Positions 1 to 10,426 of a stretch of DNA of 64,000 nt are shown here, piece by piece. The stretch lies in assembly GCA_903870275.1 (NCBI GenBank), contig CAIQCK010000036.1:1-64000 (forward strand), given 5' to 3'. How positions within the stretch are numbered: position 1 is the stretch's first letter; each line of letters opens with the position of its first letter. Made by a program: the position numbers and the translations under genes. This stretch comes from an uncultured bacterium (GTDB lineage Bacteria; Verrucomicrobiota; Verrucomicrobiia; CAIQCK01). Under the pieces are notes generated by a model. The model was not told where the DNA came from. It saw nothing but the letters and a program-made list of their open reading frames with translations, and did no database searches.

Positions 1-2060
<2,060 letters not shown>

Positions 2061-2170
2061 TTTATCTTCCCCAATGGAAGCAAAGGTGATTTCTAAACAG
2101 CGTAAGTAGTGTACCTCTACCAGTATGTCGTTTTCAGAGAACCTGTGGGTTCTTTTAATAAACCAGTTTT
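2061..2170 (+). other. 23S-5S internal transcribed spacer
   Basis: About 110 bases separate the 23S end from the 5S start. I see no tRNA in it. A small hairpin (arms 2138-2143 and 2148-2153) followed by a short T stretch may be a processing stem; this function is inferred. Confidence 0.6.
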
Positions 2171-2285
2171 CCCGGTGACCATAGAGCAGCGGTCCCACCC
2201 GTTCTCATTCCGAACACGGCCGTGAAACGCTGTCTCGCCGATGGTAGTGCCTGTATAGCTTGCGCGAGAGTAGGTTGTTGCCGGG
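2171..2285 (+). rRNA. rrf: 5S ribosomal RNA
   Basis: The 115-base segment has the typical 5S layout: a cccggtg start pairing with the terminal ccggg, the conserved ccattccgaac-like loop (ctcattccgaacacggccgt, 2205-2224), and the cgatggtagtg segment. It follows the 23S gene in the usual bacterial rRNA operon order. Confidence 0.95.
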
Positions 2286-2290
2286 TCTAT

Positions 2291-2330
2291 GAGGCCCGAA
2301 TCCGAAAGGATTCGGGCCTCGTTCTTTTTA
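2291..2330 (+). terminator. Intrinsic terminator of the rRNA operon
   Basis: A perfect 13-bp GC-rich stem (2291-2303 with 2308-2320) closes a GAAA tetraloop and is followed by gttcttttt. It lies directly after the 5S gene and six bases before the convergent AraC gene's stop codon. Confidence 0.93.
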
Positions 2331-2335
2331 CAGCG

Positions 2336-3160
2336 CTACGAGCGAAGGTATCGCAGTTTGGTGCGGCGATAATCCGGGCCGGCAGAACGATCCTGCAATG
2401 GGGTCAGGCCAAGGTGGTGGTGGTAATCCCTGCTTAATTCCTGCACGCGCTCATAGCCGACACGGTAAGCCACTTCCGATATGCTCAACGCAGAGTGCAA
2501 GATGAGACCCCGGGCCATGCTTAGACGGATCTTCTTTATTCGTTTGAGTGGAGCCATGCCGGCGGCACGGTGGCAGGCAAGGTAGAGTGTTCGAATGCTG
2601 CGTCCGCTAAGTTGACGAAGAAATTTCAGATCAATGTGTTCCTGCAAACGATCACGCAATTCAGCCTCCAGTCCCCACCAGATCTGGGCCACGGGATCAA
2701 GATGGAATGGTGTGGATTCGGACGGGAGAATATCTGCGATCAAATCGAGCAGCCGGGCTTTCACCCGGATATGGCGAATCAGCGATCTTGCCGAATTGTC
2801 CCGCCAGGTTTGTAGGAGACTTTCGAATAGCTGCTGGGTGCCAAGCGCCGCACGCCGGATGCTCTGATCGAATGGGGGAGGCGGAAGGTGTGGCGCAATG
2901 AAATTCACCGTAAGGAATGACCAGGGAACTTTCGTTATCCGGATGCGCACCTCTTCGTCCCGGCAAAACCAGGCAATCAGACCGGGTCCCGTTTCAAAAA
3001 TGCGCCCCTCGGATTCGTGATGAGCGGAGCCTTCAATGGTGAGTTGGATGGTGTGTCCAGGCAGACTGCTGGTGTCGTGAAACGTGTTGTTGCGCTGGCG
3101 GGTGATTCGATCCACCACAACAATTCGATCGATCAATGTGCCCTCGATGGGAGCGTCCAT
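2336..3160 (-). CDS. AraC-family transcriptional regulator
   Basis: This 274-residue protein has a C-terminal double helix-turn-helix of the AraC/XylS type: the RTLYLACHRAAGMAPLKRIKKIR segment is helix-turn-helix one, and ISEVAYRVGYERVQELSRDYHHHLGLTP is the hallmark second half. The N-terminal half looks like a cupin-type sensor but has no motif I can name. I start at the ATG at 3160, which has GGAGG eight bases upstream; a TTG at 3217 would add 19 residues with no such site. It is divergent from the glycosidase gene at 3295, so regulation of that carbohydrate locus is a reasonable inference. The effector is unknown. Confidence 0.88.
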   Translation of the reverse strand: MDAPIEGTLIDRIVVVDRITRQRNNTFHDTSSLPGHTIQLTIEGSAHHESEGRIFETGPGLIAWFCRDEEVRIRITKVPWSFLTVNFIAPHLPPPPFDQSIRRAALGTQQLFESLLQTWRDNSARSLIRHIRVKARLLDLIADILPSESTPFHLDPVAQIWWGLEAELRDRLQEHIDLKFLRQLSGRSIRTLYLACHRAAGMAPLKRIKKIRLSMARGLILHSALSISEVAYRVGYERVQELSRDYHHHLGLTPLQDRSAGPDYRRTKLRYLRS

Positions 3161-3294
3161 GGCTGCATCCTCCGCGGTAAGAATTGCGACAAGTTTGGAA
3201 AGTACTGCTATTGGCAAAATACGTCAACATGTAGAGTATCGGGCGAAGCGAAGTGGGTGGTTGAACGTACTGGAATGACAAAGGAGCCACGCAA

Positions 3295-5340
3295 ATGCAC
3301 TCGAAACGGACAGCCCCGAGCCGATGCGGAATTCTTCTTGGCGTGTTAATCATGGCCGCGGGATGGGGAGCGTGGGCAGCGGATGTGGTTGTGGAATATC
3401 CGGGAACGCCGCCGGGCAAGGGGACGATTGACTGCCAGGGCGGGCGCATCACCATAAAGAATGCCGCGCTCTCCATGTCGTGGACTCTGGGCGAGCAAGG
3501 AATCCGGCCGTCATCGCTTTGCGACGAACAAACCGGGCGGAGGCTCGCGCTGATCGGTGAAGTTTTTGACATCAACCTCTCCGATGGCCAACACTGGCCG
3601 GCCCGGACGTTCATCCTCGAAGGCAAGCCGCGCGTGAAAGAACTCCCTTTGAATGCGAAAGCGGCGCGGCTCGCGGCGCGGATTCCCGGCCGGCAGGTGG
3701 AGGTGGCGTTGCGCTCGCAGGACGGCCGGTTGCGAGTGGCCTGGCGCGCAATCATTCATGATGGCGCCAACTACGTCCGCCAGGAAATCACCGTGACCGC
3801 GCTCAGCGACGGTTGCGTGATCAGCGAGATCGTGTGCATGGATGTGCCGATTCCCGGCGCGAGCGTTGCCGGTCGCACGGATGGCTCGCCGGTCGTGGCT
3901 GGGAACTTCTTCTTCGGTTGCGAGGATCCGCACGCCTTGGCGGCGGGAGACGGGACGGCATCGTTCCGGCTCCAGCGCAATGCGCCTTTGCTCAAGGGCG
4001 AGACGGTCACGCAGAGCATGGTGGTTGGCGTTGCGCCGCAGGGACAAATGCGGCGGGCTTTTCTCTGCTACCTGGAACGTGAGCGCGCGCATCCATTCCG
4101 GCCGTTCCTGCATTACAACTCGTGGTATGACATCTCGTGGCGCGGGGCGCTCTTCAACGAGGCCACTTCAATGGAAGCCATCCGGCTTTTCGGCGAGCGA
4201 TTCATCCAACCGCACGGCGTCATCATGGACGGAATGGTGTTCGACGACGGCTGGGACGACCCGAAGACATTATGGCAGTTCAACAGCGGCTTTCCGGACG
4301 GTTTCGCGCCGCTGGCCTCGTTGTGCAGAAAATATCACACGCGGCTCGGCGTGTGGCTGTCGCCGTTTGGCGGTTACGGCGAGTTGAAAGAACAACGGCT
4401 CAAGTTCGGCCGCGAGCAGCGCTACGAGATCAACAAGCTGGGCTTCTCGCTGGCCGGGCCGAAATACTACGCCGCGTTCAAACGGTCGTGCGTCGGCATG
4501 ATCCGCAACTACGGCGTCAACCATTTCAAGTATGACGGCATCGCCGGCGGCGCTTATTCCAACGGCGCGGCCGACTACGTGCTCGACACGGAAGCGATGC
4601 GGCGGCTGATGCTCGAGCTGCGCCGCGAAGACCCGAACCTCTACATAAATCTCACCACCGGCTCGTGGCCATCGCCGTTTTGGCTGCGCTTCGCCGACTC
4701 GATCTGGCGGCAGGGCGACGACATGGGCTACACGGGCAAAGGCCCCAAGCAGCAGCAATGGCTGACGTATCGTGACCGGGAGGTCTTCCGTAACATCGTT
4801 GGCAAAGGGCCGCTTTTCCCGCTCAACTCGCTGATGACGCAGGGCGTGGCTTATTCGCGCTACGGCAGGGCCGGCGAGCCAACGTTCAACTCGGCGGGTT
4901 TCAAGGACGACGTGCGAGCGTTTTTCGGTGGCGGCACCGGCTTGCAGGAACTCTACATCCGGCCGGGCAAGCTGACCGCGGACGACTGGGCGGTGCTCGC
5001 CGAGGCCGCAAAATGGTCGCGCGCCAACAGCGGCGTGCTGGTGGACACCCACTGGCTCGGCGGCGATCCGGGCAAACTGGAGGTTTATGGTTACGCGTCG
5101 TGGTCGCCGCGCAAGGGCGTTGTCATGCTGCGCAACCCGGACGACCAGCCGCATGACTTCACGCTCGATGTCGGCGCGGCGTTTGAACTACCCTCCGGCG
5201 CGGCGACGAAGTATGCGCTTAAGAGCCCGTGGGCCGAGGATTCGCAGAAGCCAACGCTCGCCGCCGAGGCCGGCAAGCCTTTGAACTTGAAACTCCGGCC
5301 GTTTGAAGTTGTCATCCTCGACGCCACACCGGCACGTTAA
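3295..5340 (+). CDS. Secreted alpha-galactosidase-like glycoside hydrolase (GH27/36/31 clan type)
   Basis: This 681-residue protein starts with a signal peptide (hydrophobic stretch ending near AWAAD) and contains a TIM-barrel glycosidase core. GMVFDDGWDD is the typical strand-3 motif of GH36-like enzymes, and FKYDG places a candidate nucleophile at Asp414. WRQGDDMG further on may hold the acid/base residue. The C-terminal part reads like a beta-sandwich. Substrate cannot be read from sequence; alpha-galactoside is the family default. An AAAGGAG site (3280-3286) lies eight bases before the ATG. The next gene follows after 27 bases, suggesting an operon. Confidence 0.8.
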   Translation: MHSKRTAPSRCGILLGVLIMAAGWGAWAADVVVEYPGTPPGKGTIDCQGGRITIKNAALSMSWTLGEQGIRPSSLCDEQTGRRLALIGEVFDINLSDGQHWPARTFILEGKPRVKELPLNAKAARLAARIPGRQVEVALRSQDGRLRVAWRAIIHDGANYVRQEITVTALSDGCVISEIVCMDVPIPGASVAGRTDGSPVVAGNFFFGCEDPHALAAGDGTASFRLQRNAPLLKGETVTQSMVVGVAPQGQMRRAFLCYLERERAHPFRPFLHYNSWYDISWRGALFNEATSMEAIRLFGERFIQPHGVIMDGMVFDDGWDDPKTLWQFNSGFPDGFAPLASLCRKYHTRLGVWLSPFGGYGELKEQRLKFGREQRYEINKLGFSLAGPKYYAAFKRSCVGMIRNYGVNHFKYDGIAGGAYSNGAADYVLDTEAMRRLMLELRREDPNLYINLTTGSWPSPFWLRFADSIWRQGDDMGYTGKGPKQQQWLTYRDREVFRNIVGKGPLFPLNSLMTQGVAYSRYGRAGEPTFNSAGFKDDVRAFFGGGTGLQELYIRPGKLTADDWAVLAEAAKWSRANSGVLVDTHWLGGDPGKLEVYGYASWSPRKGVVMLRNPDDQPHDFTLDVGAAFELPSGAATKYALKSPWAEDSQKPTLAAEAGKPLNLKLRPFEVVILDATPAR

Positions 5341-5367
5341 GGCCGTTGAGATTTGCAAGGAGCCAAA

Positions 5368-6363
5368 ATGAAACCATTGCTTACATCCCTCTATGTTTTT
5401 TGCCTTCTGAGCGGCCACGCGTTTGCAGCCGACGCGCCGCCGAAGACAAACGCTGACTCATCGGCGACCGCGCCCGCGCTGCCGCAGCCGACGCTCGCGA
5501 ACGTCGCCTACGGCGCGCACGAGCGGCAGGTGCTCGATTTCTACAAAGCCGATTCCAGCAAGCCGACGCCGCTGCTGTTTTTCATCCACGGCGGCGGTTG
5601 GGTGGCGGGCGACAAATACGGCAGGACCGGTCCGAGCGTGAAGCCGTATCTCGCCGCCGGGATCTCGGTGGTTTCGATCAACTACCGCTACTCGTGGCAG
5701 GCCCAGCTCGCGGGCGTGAAGCCACCGGTGGAGTGGCCGTTGCATGACGCGGCGCGCGCGCTGCAGTTCGTCCGCAGCAAGGCGGGGGAGTGGAACATTG
5801 ACAAGCAGCGCATCGGCGCGTCGGGCGGTTCGGCGGGCGCGTGTTCGTCGCTGTGGCTTGCGTTTCACAATGACATGGCCAATCCGCAGAGCGGCGATCC
5901 GGTTGCGCGCGAGTCCACGCGGCTGTGGTGCGCCGCGGTAGTGGGCGCGCAAACGTCGCTCGATCCGCAGCAGTTGAAGGAATGGACGCCGAACAGCCGC
6001 TACGGCGGTCATGCGTTTGGCTTCATGGACCCGAACGATCTCAAGTCGCGCGACAAGCGCTTCGCCGAGTTTCTCGCCGCGCGCGAGTCGGTGCTGCCGT
6101 GGATCAAGGAATACTCGCCCATCGAGCACGTCACCGCCGACGATCCGCCCGTGTATCTTTTTTACTCCGCGCCGCCCGCGCTCGGCGAGCCGCAGAAAGA
6201 CCCGACGCACACGTCGAACTACGGCGTGAAGTTGCAGGAGAAGTGCCGCGCCGTCGGCGTTGAGTGCGAACTGGTCTATCCCGGCGCGCCCGACGTGAAG
6301 CACAAGGCCGTGCAGGATTACCTCATCGATAAGCTCAAGGCGCCGACCGCAAAAGGGAACTGA
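5368..6363 (+). CDS. Secreted alpha/beta-hydrolase, esterase/lipase type
   Basis: This 331-residue protein has a signal peptide (ending AFAAD) and a hormone-sensitive-lipase/BD-FAE type core: the oxyanion motif HGGGW near residues 74-78 and the nucleophile elbow ASGGSAG with the likely catalytic Ser near 155. A His in the DVKHKAVQDY segment could complete the triad. Acyl-ester removal from carbohydrate is a guess from context, between a glycosidase and a symporter. The ATG at 5368 has AAGGAG upstream; an in-frame TTG at 5353 is less likely. Confidence 0.82.
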   Translation: MKPLLTSLYVFCLLSGHAFAADAPPKTNADSSATAPALPQPTLANVAYGAHERQVLDFYKADSSKPTPLLFFIHGGGWVAGDKYGRTGPSVKPYLAAGISVVSINYRYSWQAQLAGVKPPVEWPLHDAARALQFVRSKAGEWNIDKQRIGASGGSAGACSSLWLAFHNDMANPQSGDPVARESTRLWCAAVVGAQTSLDPQQLKEWTPNSRYGGHAFGFMDPNDLKSRDKRFAEFLAARESVLPWIKEYSPIEHVTADDPPVYLFYSAPPALGEPQKDPTHTSNYGVKLQEKCRAVGVECELVYPGAPDVKHKAVQDYLIDKLKAPTAKGN

Positions 6364-6402
6364 GCGGGATGAGAATCTCTCTTCTGACCTCCCTTCATTA
6401 CA

Positions 6403-6515
6403 GTGAGGCGGAGCCGCAACCCAACAAGGTGGGGCGAGACTCCGTCGAGCCTCCGCTTCAGACGGGCAGGGCGCAACTTCAAAGGAGGCTCGACGGAGTC
6501 TCGCCCCACCGTTCA
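6403..6515. repeat. Palindromic intergenic repeat
   Basis: Two perfect 27-base inverted arms (6428-6454 and 6484-6510) flank a 29-base spacer between the esterase and the symporter. Each arm begins ggtggggcgagactccgtcg. The layout is that of a REP/MITE-like element. It could form a hairpin in the transcript, but has no T tract. Confidence 0.85.
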
Positions 6516-6523
6516 AGAACCTC

Positions 6524-8347
6524 ATGAAACTCCAACTCGTTGACTGGCTCATCGTCCTGGCGTCGCTGCTTGTTTGTTTCGTTCCCGCGCTGTTTTTCGG
6601 CAAGCGCGCCGGCAAGAGCACGTCGGAGTTTTTCGTGTCCGGTCGCGCGGTGCCGTGGTGGCTGGCGGGGCTTTCAATGGTGGCGACGACGTTCAGCAGC
6701 GACACGCCCAACCTCGTTACCGACATCGTTCGCCGGCAGGGCGTGGCAGGCAACTGGTGCTGGTGGGCGTTCACGCTCACCGGCGTCTCCACGGTCTTCT
6801 TCTACGCGCGGATGTGGCGGCGCTCGGAGGTGATGACGGATCTGGAGTTTTACGAAATCCGCTACTCCGGCAAGGCCGCGAGCGTCGTGCGCGGTTTTCG
6901 GTCCATTTACCTCGGGCTGTTCTTCAACTGCGTCATCATGGCGTCGGTAAACCTCGCCGCGTGCAAGATCGCCAACGTCCTTTTCGGCCTGCCGCGCTGG
7001 CAAACGCTGCTCATGGTGGGGATGTTGAACGTGGTCTTCGCGGCGCACTCCGGCCTCTGGGGCGTGCTGGTCATAGACATGATCCAGTTTTTCATCAAGA
7101 TGACGGCAGTGATCGCAGCAGCCTATTTCGCGATCCAGCACGTCGGTGGCCTCGACGTGATGGTGCAGAAGCTCTCTTCGCCGATGCTCGCGCCGGACGG
7201 GAAATCGCTGATCCACTACCTGAACATCCTGCCCGACTTTACCAACAACTGGGACATCGCCGTGGCGGTGTTCGTCATGCCGCTCGCCGTCCAATGGTGG
7301 GCGACATGGTATCCGGGCGCGGAGCCGGGCGGCGGCAGCTACATTGCGCAGCGGATGCTGGCCACGAGGTCGGAGAAGGACTCGCTCGGCGCGGTGCTGT
7401 TTTTCAACGTCGCTCACTACGTGCTGCGGCCGTGGCCGTGGATTCTCGTGGGATTGTGCTCGCTGATCGTCTATCCGCAGTTGTCGGACATCCAGAAGGC
7501 GTTTCCCAATCTCGATCCGAGTTTGCTCGGCCACGACATCGCATATCCGGCGATGCTGAAATTTCTGCCCGTCGGATTCATCGGGCTGATGGTCGGCGGG
7601 TTGATCGCCGCCAACTCCTCCACCAACCTGACGCAGTTGAACTGGGGTTCGTCCTATCTGGTCCACGATTTCTACCAGCGATTCATCCGCACGAACGCGA
7701 CCGAGAAGCACTATGTGTTCGTCGGGCGCGTCACGACGCTCATCATCTTCGCGTGTTCGGCGGGGATGGTCTATCTGCTCGACACGGCGAAGGACAACTT
7801 CGACATCATCCTCCAAGTCGGTGCGGGCACGGGCCTGCTCTATCTGCTGCGGTGGTTTTGGTGGCGCATCACGGCTTGGTGCGAGGTCGTGGCGATGATC
7901 AGCTCGTTCGGCGTCTCCATCGTCTTGCTGGTGCTCAAGAAGCAATACGGCGTCGCGTTGACCACGCACCACGCGTTGCTCATCACCATCGCGGTCACAA
8001 CGGTGTGCTGGGTGCTGACGGCGTTCTTCGGGCCGCAAACGGAGCGGGGGATACTGATCGAGTTTTACAAGAAGGTCCGCCCGTTCGGTCCGGGCTGGAA
8101 GTGCATTCGGCTGGAAGCGGGCATCTCGGAGGAGGAAGCGGCGGCCACGCATGAGAACATGCCGCTCGCGTTGCTCGGCTGGTCTGCGGGATGCACCGTC
8201 ATCTGGTCCTCGCTCTTCGCGGTGGGCAACTTCCTCTACGGACGCATGCCGGCGGCGGTTGCGCTGTTCGCGGTCTTCATCGTCAGCGCCCTGGTGCTGC
8301 TCTGGGTGGTTAACAAGCTTTGGGCCAACACCTCCTCAACACGATGA
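6524..8347 (+). CDS. Sodium/solute symporter (SSS family)
   Basis: This 607-residue integral membrane protein has about 13 hydrophobic segments. SSS-family features include the FFVSGRAVPWWLAGLSMVATTFSSDTPN start and the later FIGLMVGGLIAANSSTNLTQLNWGSSY segment, where the Ser/Thr residues lie at the usual sodium site. These transporters import sugars, amino acids or carboxylates with sodium. Location after a glycosidase and an esterase suggests a sugar or sugar-acid substrate, which is inference. The ATG is 13 bases after a palindromic repeat. Confidence 0.9.
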   Translation: MKLQLVDWLIVLASLLVCFVPALFFGKRAGKSTSEFFVSGRAVPWWLAGLSMVATTFSSDTPNLVTDIVRRQGVAGNWCWWAFTLTGVSTVFFYARMWRRSEVMTDLEFYEIRYSGKAASVVRGFRSIYLGLFFNCVIMASVNLAACKIANVLFGLPRWQTLLMVGMLNVVFAAHSGLWGVLVIDMIQFFIKMTAVIAAAYFAIQHVGGLDVMVQKLSSPMLAPDGKSLIHYLNILPDFTNNWDIAVAVFVMPLAVQWWATWYPGAEPGGGSYIAQRMLATRSEKDSLGAVLFFNVAHYVLRPWPWILVGLCSLIVYPQLSDIQKAFPNLDPSLLGHDIAYPAMLKFLPVGFIGLMVGGLIAANSSTNLTQLNWGSSYLVHDFYQRFIRTNATEKHYVFVGRVTTLIIFACSAGMVYLLDTAKDNFDIILQVGAGTGLLYLLRWFWWRITAWCEVVAMISSFGVSIVLLVLKKQYGVALTTHHALLITIAVTTVCWVLTAFFGPQTERGILIEFYKKVRPFGPGWKCIRLEAGISEEEAAATHENMPLALLGWSAGCTVIWSSLFAVGNFLYGRMPAAVALFAVFIVSALVLLWVVNKLWANTSSTR

Positions 8348-8370
8348 ACCAGTGCGTCGCAGTTGAGACG

Positions 8371-8449
8371 GGTAGGGCGCGACTGCTGGGCGCGCCGCTG
8401 TTTTTCGTTGAGAAGAGGCTTTCGGCGCGCCCAGCGGTCGCGCCCTACC
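8371..8449. repeat. Palindromic intergenic repeat
   Basis: Inverted arms of 27 bases (8371-8397 and 8423-8449) beginning ggtagggcgcgactgctggg are separated by 25 bases. The arms pair with one mismatch (actgctg against accgctg). The element lies between the symporter and the UroD-family gene. A different sequence family from the repeat at 6403-6515, but the same design. Confidence 0.85.
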
Positions 8450-8476
8450 GGCGACAATTCAATCGCGGGGTTTAGG

Positions 8477-9667
8477 ATGAACGATTCGACCAAAAAAAGA
8501 AGCGATGCCGGCGCTACGGGCGGCCCTTGGACCAGCCGCCGCCGATTGATGGCGGTGCTTTCCGGCCAGATGCCCGACCGCGTGCCCATCAACACCTACG
8601 AACTGGCGGGCCGCAACAGCCTCGACTGGTATAACCAACAGCCCAGCTACCGCAGCTTGATGGATTTCGTCCGCGCCCACACTGATTGCATCACCAACTG
8701 GAACCCGCGCACCGCCACGGACCGCTACACCTGCGAGGAACGTTTTCTCTGCTCCGACTTCCCGGTGGAAATCGAGTCTTGCACCGAAGCCGTCGGTGAG
8801 TATCAGCGCACCACGCGCGTTTGTCACACACCGAAGGGCGACTTGCGCTCAGCCTCGCAGGTGACGCCGGACGTTTACACGACGTGGCAGGTGGAGCATT
8901 GGTGCAAGGACATAGCCGATGTGGACAAGGCGTTGAGCGTGCCTTACCAACCGGCCGACTACGACGCCTCCGACCTCCCGCGCGTCCGCGCCGAGCTCGG
9001 CGAGCACGGCCTCGTCATGGCCTCCGTCGGCGACCCTGCCTACCTCGCCGCCGACCTCATGTCGTTTCAGGATTACATGGTCTGGGCGTTCGAGGAGACC
9101 GACCACTTCGCCCGCGCCGTCACCATCATCGCCGGGCGCGTCATGGAAAACCTCCGACGCCAGCTCGATTGCTGCGTGCTCGACCTCTATCGCATCGTCG
9201 GCCCGGAATACTTCACGCCGCCGTATCTGCCGCCGTCATTCTTCGAACGCTTCGTCCTGCCCCACGTCCGCGACATGGTCAGCCTCATCCATTCCCGCGG
9301 CGGCAAGGCCCGCGTCCACAGCCACGGCAAAGTCGGCCGCGTCCTCGACATGATCCTCGACACCGGCTGCGATGGCCTCGACCCCTGCGAAGCCCCGCCC
9401 GACGGCGACATCGCGCTGGACGAGGTCAAAAGCCGCTGCCACGCCCGCGGCGTTTCCGTTTGGGGTAACTTCGCCCTCAAGTGTCTCGAACAAGAAACCC
9501 CCGCCCAGATTCGCGCAGAAGTCCGCCGCGTCATGGATCAGGCCAAAGCCGGCGGCGGCTTCGTCCTCATGCCCACCGCCGCCCCCATCAATCTCCCGCT
9601 CAATCCCAAAACCGAAGCCAACTACCGCGCCCTCATCGAAGCGGGGCTGGAGTTTGGAAAATACTGA
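8477..9667 (+). CDS. Uroporphyrinogen decarboxylase (UroD/MtaA) family protein
   Basis: This 396-residue protein resembles the UroD superfamily used in both heme synthesis and corrinoid methyl transfer. RRRLMAVLSGQMPDRVPI is the characteristic N-terminal opening. HVRDMVSLIHSRGGKARVHSHGKVGRVLDMILDTGCDGLDPCEAPPDGDI matches the C-terminal fold, and FVLMPTAAPINLPLNP the end. It has no uroporphyrinogen-pathway neighbours, and UroD-like genes beside transporters and glycosidases are usually of unknown function, possibly methyltransferases. I start at the ATG at 8477 (GG-rich site just upstream); the longer open frame from 8363 only translates the palindromic repeat. Confidence 0.85.
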   Translation: MNDSTKKRSDAGATGGPWTSRRRLMAVLSGQMPDRVPINTYELAGRNSLDWYNQQPSYRSLMDFVRAHTDCITNWNPRTATDRYTCEERFLCSDFPVEIESCTEAVGEYQRTTRVCHTPKGDLRSASQVTPDVYTTWQVEHWCKDIADVDKALSVPYQPADYDASDLPRVRAELGEHGLVMASVGDPAYLAADLMSFQDYMVWAFEETDHFARAVTIIAGRVMENLRRQLDCCVLDLYRIVGPEYFTPPYLPPSFFERFVLPHVRDMVSLIHSRGGKARVHSHGKVGRVLDMILDTGCDGLDPCEAPPDGDIALDEVKSRCHARGVSVWGNFALKCLEQETPAQIRAEVRRVMDQAKAGGGFVLMPTAAPINLPLNPKTEANYRALIEAGLEFGKY

Positions 9668-9800
9668 GCGGGCTGGCTACCGGAAGAAACCGCCTAAGAG
9701 AAAAGTGAGCAACCACTGGCCTGCCGCCCCTGACGCCCGCATTCACCAAGCGAGCCGGTCGGTTGGCTAGCGGTTCGCACCACTGAATGGACTAGGTAAT

Positions 9801-10208
9801 TCACGTCCGCGCCTCCCCGTCAAGTGCTCGCAAACGAGTTTGAAACTTCGCTAATTCCTGCATGGCAACTTGCTGCTGCTCTGCCTGCTGCGCGCTCTGG
9901 GGGGGATCAAAGGTGATCAACCGATCAATCTCCTGAGCCAGCATATTACCAAACTCGGCACCGTGGCCGCGCCATACCTCCATGATGCAGTGCATGAGCC
10001 GGTCAGCAACGATACCTCTGGGGCAGTGAAGCATCACCGCAATCTGAACAAATATCTTTCGCTGCTCCTCACGCGCGGGGCGTTCCGTGAACCATGCCGC
10101 AAACTGCCGCCCAACCGGCGCTTCGTCAAACTCCCCGGACAGCAGGGAATTCACTAACTTTCTGCCTGTCCAAAGTTGTCGTAGAAAACCCACAAAGACT
10201 CCTTTCAC
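9801..10208 (-). CDS. Hypothetical protein
   Basis: This 135-residue protein has no domain I recognise. It is helical in character, with a Gln-rich segment near the end (QQAEQQQ) and no signal peptide or membrane segment. It would start at a GTG without a clear Shine-Dalgarno. Composition and lack of stops support coding, but the short length leaves doubt. It is flanked by the convergent UroD gene and the repeat region. Confidence 0.5.
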   Translation of the reverse strand: MKGVFVGFLRQLWTGRKLVNSLLSGEFDEAPVGRQFAAWFTERPAREEQRKIFVQIAVMLHCPRGIVADRLMHCIMEVWRGHGAEFGNMLAQEIDRLITFDPPQSAQQAEQQQVAMQELAKFQTRLRALDGEART

Positions 10209-10283
10209 CTATCATTCAGAGTGAACCTCGTATTTGTCGCATAACCTGAGAGCTGGAACAAGCGCGAAACCCCGACGCTCACT

Positions 10284-10380
10284 CTACCGCTTGCCGAAGA
10301 TGATCCAGTGGCGCAGCGGCTAGGCGATAATCCACACGATGACGATGATGGCGAGCATGATGCTGGAGATGCAAAGGCCG
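10284..10380 (-). pseudogene. Possible remnant of a membrane-protein C terminus
   Basis: On the minus strand a hydrophobic segment (SSIMLAIIVIVWIIA) is followed by a TAG and then in the same frame by PLRHWIIFGKR and a second TAG at 10284-10286. The read-through looks like the tail of a small membrane protein in which a Tyr codon became TAG. Upstream homology is not visible because the frame enters the repeat region. This is an inference from one segment. Confidence 0.3.
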
Positions 10381-10426
10381 AAGCATGGGAGACGGAAGTT
10401 GGGAGTTGACAGATGGGAGTTCGGAG

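Noticed and set aside
2061-2170. tRNA gene in the 23S-5S spacer
   Set aside because: No cloverleaf arms or TpsiC-like sequence can be found there.
5458-6792. Long minus-strand frame over the esterase and symporter start
   Set aside because: It is Arg-rich shadow sequence opposite two clear genes, produced by high GC at third codon positions.
6674-8152. 492-codon minus-strand frame opposite the symporter
   Set aside because: Shadow of a gene with clear membrane helices and family motifs.
8363-8476. N-terminal extension of the UroD-family gene
   Set aside because: It only translates a palindromic repeat; the ATG at 8477 suits the family start.
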